Below, one piece after another: positions 22,880 to 26,861 of a stretch of DNA of 26,861 nucleotides. The DNA is from Acholeplasmataceae bacterium UBA2284 (GTDB taxonomy: Bacteria > Bacillota_I > Bacilli_A > Acholeplasmatales > Acholeplasmataceae). The stretch covers positions 19,117 to 45,977 of the forward strand of contig DDWO01000002.1 of the NCBI GenBank assembly GCA_002345705.1. Reading direction: 5' to 3'. The notes beneath the pieces were generated by a model. That model did no database searches. It was not told where the DNA came from and saw nothing but the letters and a program-made list of their open reading frames with translations. Both the position numbers and the translations under genes were made by a program. Numbering within the stretch: position 1 is the stretch's first letter; the number at the start of each line of letters is the position of its first letter.

Positions 22880-24403
22880 TTATTTAATGATTAGGCTATG
22901 ACCAGTCATTTCCTTTGGTTGTTTGATACCTAAAAGGTCTAGTAATGTAGGTGCAATATCACATAATGATCCAGTACCTAATTTAACATCCTTTTTAGTA
23001 ATCACTACAGGAACTAAATTGGTTGTATGTGCTGTGTGAGGATTTCCTAATTCATCTCTCATTTTTTCAGCATTACCATGGTCTGCTAGGACAATAGCAA
23101 CTCCTCCAATAGAAAGGATTGCTTCAACAACTTCCTTTGTACATTGGTCAACAGTTTCAACTGCTTTAGTCGTCGCTTCAATCGAACCTGTATGTCCAAC
23201 CATATCAGGATTTGCAAAGTTTAAAATCATGGTGTCATATTCCTTAGATAAAATCGCTTCAACTGCCTTATCCTTAACCTCAAAGGCACTCATTTCAGGC
23301 TGTAAATCATAGGTGGGAACCTTTGGTGATTGAACAAGTATTCTTGTACTACCCTTTAACTCTCTATCTGAACCACCATCAAAAAAGAAGGTGACATGAG
23401 GATATTTTTCTGTTTCTGCAATTCTTAACTGCTTTAATCCTGCATTAGCTATCACTTCACCATATAGGTTATCAAGTGTCTGAAGCTCATAGGCAAGAGG
23501 ACCTTTAACCGATTCATTATAATGCATCATGGAGACTAAGAAAATATCCTTTGGTGCATTCTTTGGATCGAATTTTGCTTTACCAGGAGTTTCATATAAA
23601 TTGGTAGCATCTGGATTTGTAAAAGCAGTTGCGATACGTATTGCACGATCAGGTCTAAAGTTTGCGAAGAGAACTGCATCCTTATCGCCAATTAAACCAT
23701 TTTTATCAACTAAGAATGGAATGATAAATTCGTCAGTAACGCCATCATCATACGATTTTTGCATACCCTCAAGCGCATTGGAATAAGTCTTTCCAGTACC
23801 TAAGACCATATTATCAAAGGCCTTTTGAATTCTATCCCAATTGTTATCACGGTCCATCGCATAATATCTACCTGATACTGTAGCAACCTTCATGCCGTGA
23901 TCAATTAAATCACTTAAAAAGCCTAAGCCAGATGTTTGTGCTGTATCTCTACCATCCATGAAAGCATGAAGATATGGTGTAACACCATTTGAAACTGCTA
24001 AATCATGAAGTGCTTTAATATGTGTTGGATAGGAGTGAACTCCTCCATCAGATACTAAGCCAAAGATATGTAATTTACTCTTGTTTTTCTTTGTGTAATT
24101 AATCGCTTCTAAAAATGCTGGATTCTTAAAGAAAGATCCATCCTTAATCGCGACATTGATTCTTGTTAATGACTGATAAACAATTCTACCAGCTCCTAAA
24201 TTTAAATGACCAACCTCAGAATTACCCATCTGTCCATCAGGTAAGCCTACGTATTCACCACTTGCCTGTAAAACGTTGTTTGGATAGTCCTTAAATAGTG
24301 AATCTAAAAAAGGTTTTTTAGCTAGTGATACTGAATTGGATGGGCTATCTGGAGCAAGTCCATATCCATCCATAATAATTAATGCTGCAAATTTCTTATT
24401 CAT
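22880..24403 (-). CDS. gpmI: 2,3-bisphosphoglycerate-independent phosphoglycerate mutase
   Basis: Glycolytic enzyme interconverting 3- and 2-phosphoglycerate; metal-dependent alkaline-phosphatase superfamily. The protein has 507 residues, full length. Metal ligands and the phosphoserine are visible: MDGYG at the start, GQMGNSEVGH with Ser62, DGRDT and SDGGVHSY in the transferase domain, FANPDMVGHTG and VLADHGNAEKM in the phosphatase domain. The start ATG 24403 follows AAGGAG at 11 bases, somewhat long; a minus-strand TATAAT at 24439-24444 is the likely -10. Divergent from the ribU leader. Confidence 0.98.
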   Translation of the reverse strand: MNKKFAALIIMDGYGLAPDSPSNSVSLAKKPFLDSLFKDYPNNVLQASGEYVGLPDGQMGNSEVGHLNLGAGRIVYQSLTRINVAIKDGSFFKNPAFLEAINYTKKNKSKLHIFGLVSDGGVHSYPTHIKALHDLAVSNGVTPYLHAFMDGRDTAQTSGLGFLSDLIDHGMKVATVSGRYYAMDRDNNWDRIQKAFDNMVLGTGKTYSNALEGMQKSYDDGVTDEFIIPFLVDKNGLIGDKDAVLFANFRPDRAIRIATAFTNPDATNLYETPGKAKFDPKNAPKDIFLVSMMHYNESVKGPLAYELQTLDNLYGEVIANAGLKQLRIAETEKYPHVTFFFDGGSDRELKGSTRILVQSPKVPTYDLQPEMSAFEVKDKAVEAILSKEYDTMILNFANPDMVGHTGSIEATTKAVETVDQCTKEVVEAILSIGGVAIVLADHGNAEKMRDELGNPHTAHTTNLVPVVITKKDVKLGTGSLCDIAPTLLDLLGIKQPKEMTGHSLIIK

Positions 24404-24438
24404 TGTTTGTTATACTCCTTATCGTTTTGTCCAACTAT

Positions 24439-24444
24439 ATTATA
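24439..24444 (-). promoter_or_regulatory. Probable -10 of gpmI
   Basis: TATAAT on the minus strand about 35 bases before the start; a TTGATA lies nearby but only 9 bases upstream of it, so no proper -35 can be named. Confidence 0.45.
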
Positions 24445-24504
24445 CTTTAAAATTATCAAACACATGAATACTGACTCAAAAAAAACGTTTTCAATAGTGG
24501 CATA

Positions 24505-24532
24505 TTGTAAATTACAAAAATTATGATAGAAT
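24505..24532 (+). promoter_or_regulatory. Probable promoter of the FMN riboswitch/ribU
   Basis: TTGTAA (24505-24510), 16 bases, TAGAAT (24527-24532). This would start transcription about 10 bases before the aptamer. Confidence 0.5.
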
Positions 24533-24547
24533 TATGCTGTAAATGAA

Positions 24548-24653
24548 TACTTCGGGGCAACGTGAAATTCGTGACCGGCGGTATAGTCCGCGAGCCAATA
24601 GGCAGACCTTGTGTAATTCAAGGACCGACAGTAAAGTCTGGATGGAAGAAGGA
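24548..24653 (+). promoter_or_regulatory. FMN riboswitch (RFN element)
   Basis: Senses flavin mononucleotide and lowers ribU expression when it is plentiful. Conserved blocks are TTCGGGGCA, GTGAAATTC, GACCGGCGGTA, AGTCCGCGA, GACCGACAGTAAAGTC and GGATGGAAGAAGG in the right order; the ends pair as CTTC (24550-24553) with GAAG (about 24645-24648). The stem that is usually GGG/CCC is ACG/CGT here, a compensated change. It is followed by a terminator at 24677, so control is at transcription. Confidence 0.95.
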
Positions 24654-24676
24654 TGAGTCTTTTTGACGTTCTTTTG

Positions 24677-24703
24677 TCGCCGAAGTAATTTGGCGATTTT
24701 TTT
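24677..24703 (+). terminator. Riboswitch expression-platform terminator
   Basis: TCGCCGAA (24677-24684) pairs with TTTGGCGA (24689-24696, one G-T pair), loop GTAA, then seven T. It sits between the aptamer and the ribU ribosome site AGGAGG (24711-24716). Confidence 0.9.
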
Positions 24704-24725
24704 GTAACTTAGGAGGTTAACCAAA

Positions 24726-25415
24726 ATGTCAAATTACTTGTACTTAAAAAAAATGCTTTACATTGTTTCACTTTCAGCTGTCTCTATTGTAATAGGACTA
24801 GTTGAAATTCCAAACCCATTTTCCTTTTTTGGTCCATGGGCTGCATTTGTAAGACTTGATTTTAGTGATGTAGTTGTTTTAGTAGCTTTAGTGGTAATGG
24901 GACCGAAGGAAACAGTTTCTGTTATTTTACTAAGAAGCTTAATTAGACCACTTATTTTACCTAAAATGGGATTTGCAATGGATTATGTTGGTGAGTTTTT
25001 AGCGATTACAGCTTCATTATCTATTTTATTCGCTTACATGAGTGCACGCAAATTTCTAAAGAGAAAAGAAGAACCTTTACTTTATGTTCTTCCTGTTCAA
25101 GAAGAAAAGCTTACTAAAAAGGACTGGGCAGTTTATCTAGGCTTTGGTATTGTCTTTTTATCGGTTGGGATGTTGGCTGCAAATTATTTCTTTGCTACTC
25201 CATTATACTTAAGTATGTTTGGTGCGACTCAAAGTCAAACAAGCCTACACTTTACAGTATTCTCTTATGTTAAAGATAGTGCACCACCATTCACATTGTT
25301 TTCATTTTTTATAGCAGCTTTAATTAGCTACACACCATTTAATATTATGAAAAGTATTTTAATCATATCGATTTTCCTAGCACTAAAGCCAAGACTTAAA
25401 TATTTAGAGCTCTAA
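24726..25415 (+). CDS. ribU: Riboflavin ECF transporter substrate-binding subunit RibU
   Basis: Membrane S component that binds riboflavin and works with the shared ECF energising module (EcfA/A'/T), which is not in this window. The protein has 229 residues, about 30 longer than many RibU proteins, with five or six hydrophobic spans. The N-terminal LSAVSIVIGLVEIPNPFSFFGPWAAFVRLDFSDVV pattern (an FxPxxA-type loop then DxSD) is typical of RibU. A charged segment (about 101-135, RKFLKRKEEP and QEEKLTKKD) lies between spans. The FMN riboswitch directly upstream fixes the substrate assignment. No terminator follows before the next gene. Confidence 0.93.
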   Translation: MSNYLYLKKMLYIVSLSAVSIVIGLVEIPNPFSFFGPWAAFVRLDFSDVVVLVALVVMGPKETVSVILLRSLIRPLILPKMGFAMDYVGEFLAITASLSILFAYMSARKFLKRKEEPLLYVLPVQEEKLTKKDWAVYLGFGIVFLSVGMLAANYFFATPLYLSMFGATQSQTSLHFTVFSYVKDSAPPFTLFSFFIAALISYTPFNIMKSILIISIFLALKPRLKYLEL

Positions 25416-25419
25416 ATCG

Positions 25420-25428
25420 TGTTATAAT
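25420..25428 (+). promoter_or_regulatory. Extended -10 promoter of the 155-residue membrane protein gene
   Basis: TGT-TATAAT, 17 bases before the start codon, with no clear -35. The same ten bases GTGTTATAAT occur at the thrS promoter. Confidence 0.55.
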
Positions 25429-25445
25429 AATCCTGAGGTAAATAA

Positions 25446-25913
25446 ATGAAATTTTTAGATCAAATGAAATTACCTATACATAAGGATGACTTAATGCCCG
25501 TCATCAGACAGGGCATTTTTATGTCTTTTACCGGAGGGTTATTAATCGGTGCACTTCATGCATTCTTTTCCTTTCAATTTGGGTTCTCACTCACTTGGTT
25601 ATTTTTACTTATACTTGCACATGTAACTGCAAGTAGAATACGAAGATCATATAATGAATATCATTTAATCTATTCTATTTTCAGTGTATTTTTCTTTTTC
25701 CTAGCTTATTATTTGATGTCAATCACCTTGAATTTAGGTATGCTCTTCTTATACGATGCACTAGTAACAAGCTTTATCCTTCAAGTCATCAAACCATTTC
25801 AATATTTTAACTTTATGAACCCGTTTTACAGTCAATTTTTTAGTATTGACAATATGCTAATGCTCTTGTTCTTTTTCATTGGGACATATTATGCGTTTAG
25901 ATATAGTAAGTAA
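25446..25913 (+). CDS. Four-span membrane protein, unknown function
   Basis: I do not recognise this 155-residue protein. It has a short polar N-terminus (MKFLDQMKLPIHKDDLMPV) and four hydrophobic segments (about 22-45, 47-60, 75-110 and 133-152), with a basic SRIRRSYNEYH loop after the second; GTYYAFRYSK ends it. This suggests an integral inner-membrane protein of uncertain topology. GAGGT (25434-25438) seven bases before ATG 25446 is the ribosome site. It lies 30 bases after ribU without a terminator and has its own extended -10 element, so both read-through and independent transcription are possible. Confidence 0.7.
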   Translation: MKFLDQMKLPIHKDDLMPVIRQGIFMSFTGGLLIGALHAFFSFQFGFSLTWLFLLILAHVTASRIRRSYNEYHLIYSIFSVFFFFLAYYLMSITLNLGMLFLYDALVTSFILQVIKPFQYFNFMNPFYSQFFSIDNMLMLLFFFIGTYYAFRYSK

Positions 25914-25953
25914 ACGTTTTTATTGCCAATAATCTTTTAAACAAAGAATTATT

Positions 25954-25962
25954 TGGTATAAT
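25954..25962 (+). promoter_or_regulatory. Extended -10 promoter of eno
   Basis: TGG-TATAAT, 49 bases before the eno start codon. No -35 of quality is seen. Confidence 0.6.
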
Positions 25963-26011
25963 GAATAGTAGTAAACAAACAGGCAAAAAAACTAAATAAA
26001 GGAGTGAAATT

Positions 26012-26861
26012 ATGCCATTTATAAGCGATATTTATGCACGCGAGGTACTAGACTCACGTGGAAATCCAACTGTTGAGGTTGAAGTCTACACAGATTCTGG
26101 CGCGTTTGGACGCGCAATTGTTCCATCAGGAGCATCTACAGGAGAACACGAAGCTGTCGAATTAAGAGACGGTGACAAAAAGCGTTATTTAGGTAAAGGG
26201 GTTTTAAATGCAGTTCACAATGTGAACGAAGTTATAGCACCTGAACTCGTAGGATTTGACGTTACAAATCAAAATGCAATTGACCAATTAATGATCGATT
26301 TAGACGGAACTAAAAATAAGTCTAAGCTAGGTGCGAATGCAATTTTAGGTGTTTCTATGGCTGTTGCTAAAGCAGCTGCAGATTTCCTAGGCGTTGAGCT
26401 TTACCAATATCTTGGTGGCTTCAATACAAAACAACTTCCAGTACCAATGATGAACATCATCAATGGTGGATCACATGCTGATAACAATGTTGACTTCCAA
26501 GAATTCATGATTCTTCCAGTTGGAGCGAAAACATTTAAGGAAGCTATCCGTATGGGTACAGAAGTATTCCATAACCTAAAGGCTGTTTTAAAGGCTAAGG
26601 GATATAACACAAGCGTTGGCGATGAAGGCGGATTTGCTCCAAACCTTGGTTCAAATGAAGAAGCTCTTCAAGTGATTATGGAAGCGATTAAAAAAGCAGG
26701 ATACGTTGCTGGAAAAGACATTTTCTTAGGCATGGACGTTGCAGCTTCTGAATTCTTTAACAAAGAAACTAAGACTTATGTACTTGCTGGAGAAGGTGGA
26801 AAAGTATTCACTTCTGAACAACTTTCTGATTTCTATGCAACATTAGTTGAAAAATATCCTA
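26012..26861 (+). CDS. eno: Enolase, 5' part
   Basis: Glycolytic enzyme converting 2-phosphoglycerate to phosphoenolpyruvate. The frame is open to the window edge, giving 283 residues of the usual 430 or so. Visible signatures are EVLDSRGNPTVEVEV at the start, VPSGASTGEHEAVELRDGD, the substrate loop residues GGSHADN, the general-acid region VGDEGGFAPNLGSNEEAL, and the Mg2+ ligand GMDVAASEF. GGAG at 26001-26004 is seven bases before ATG 26012. It uses the product of gpmI encoded 1.6 kb away on the opposite strand. Confidence 0.99.
   Translation, partial: MPFISDIYAREVLDSRGNPTVEVEVYTDSGAFGRAIVPSGASTGEHEAVELRDGDKKRYLGKGVLNAVHNVNEVIAPELVGFDVTNQNAIDQLMIDLDGTKNKSKLGANAILGVSMAVAKAAADFLGVELYQYLGGFNTKQLPVPMMNIINGGSHADNNVDFQEFMILPVGAKTFKEAIRMGTEVFHNLKAVLKAKGYNTSVGDEGGFAPNLGSNEEALQVIMEAIKKAGYVAGKDIFLGMDVAASEFFNKETKTYVLAGEGGKVFTSEQLSDFYATLVEKYP

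Noticed and set aside
24521..24724. Minus-strand open frame across the ribU leader
   Set aside because: It covers the FMN riboswitch and its terminator, whose conserved RNA explains the sequence.
1..26861. Mycoplasma genetic code (TGA = Trp)
   Set aside because: TGA ends the GntR-family gene and gcvPA in ATGA overlaps, and tryptophans are TGG.
1..26861. CRISPR array, IS element, prophage, tRNA or defence system
   Set aside because: No regularly spaced repeats, transposase or integrase, phage genes or tRNA folds were seen on either strand.

Overview
The window is AT-rich, densely packed bacterial chromosome. TGA is used as a stop (the GntR-family gene and gcvPA both end in TGA) and Trp is written TGG, so this is not the Mycoplasma/Spiroplasma code. 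The set mutM-coaE-dnaB-dnaI-thrS, T-box and RFN leaders, HPr with a regulatory serine, gcvPA/gcvPB and NatAB-like genes indicate a low-GC Gram-positive. My best guess is an Acholeplasma-like mollicute (Acholeplasmatales or a close relative); this rests on style and gene content, not on a search. I see no phage, IS element, CRISPR, rRNA or tRNA; almost everything is housekeeping.

Layout. 1-3076 (+): the 3' part of mutM, then coaE, dnaB and dnaI, tightly overlapping. 3083-5268 (+): promoter, threonine T-box leader and thrS. 5302-7735 (+): a 45-residue membrane micro-protein, an ABC ATPase and its ABC-2 permease, closed by a terminator. 7780-8968 (+): an LRR (BspA-like) lipoprotein. 9016-13074 (-): an operon gntR-ptsI-ptsH with its promoter and a 12-bp palindromic operator, then a separately promoted HI0933-type flavoprotein. 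13114-14137 (+): an Mrp/NBP35 ATPase. 14175-14591 (-): a PhnB-like VOC protein. 14659-18945 (-): the glycine cleavage operon gcvT-gcvH-gcvPA-gcvPB. 19014-20286 (-): two uncharacterised membrane proteins. 20360-22341 (+): an alpha/beta hydrolase, a 3-hydroxyisobutyrate-dehydrogenase-like enzyme and a small HMA (CxxC) protein. 22352-24403 (-): a VOC protein and gpmI. 24505-25913 (+): FMN riboswitch, ribU and a small membrane protein. 25954-end (+): eno, cut by the window edge.

How the parts fit. GpmI and enolase are consecutive glycolytic steps making phosphoenolpyruvate, which PtsI uses to phosphorylate HPr for sugar uptake; the serine on HPr implies carbon-catabolite control. GcvT/H/PA/PB supply one-carbon units from glycine (the L protein is not in the window). 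RibU imports riboflavin under FMN control and thrS is controlled by uncharged tRNA-Thr. The most informative non-coding signals are the operator beneath the gntR-ptsI-ptsH promoter, two complete RNA switches, repeated TGn-TATAAT extended -10 promoters, and terminators that overlap stop codons or serve convergent genes. I found no clear novel system; the main oddities are the loss of metal-ligand cysteines in DnaI and Mrp, the micro-protein leading the ABC operon, and several uncharacterised membrane proteins.
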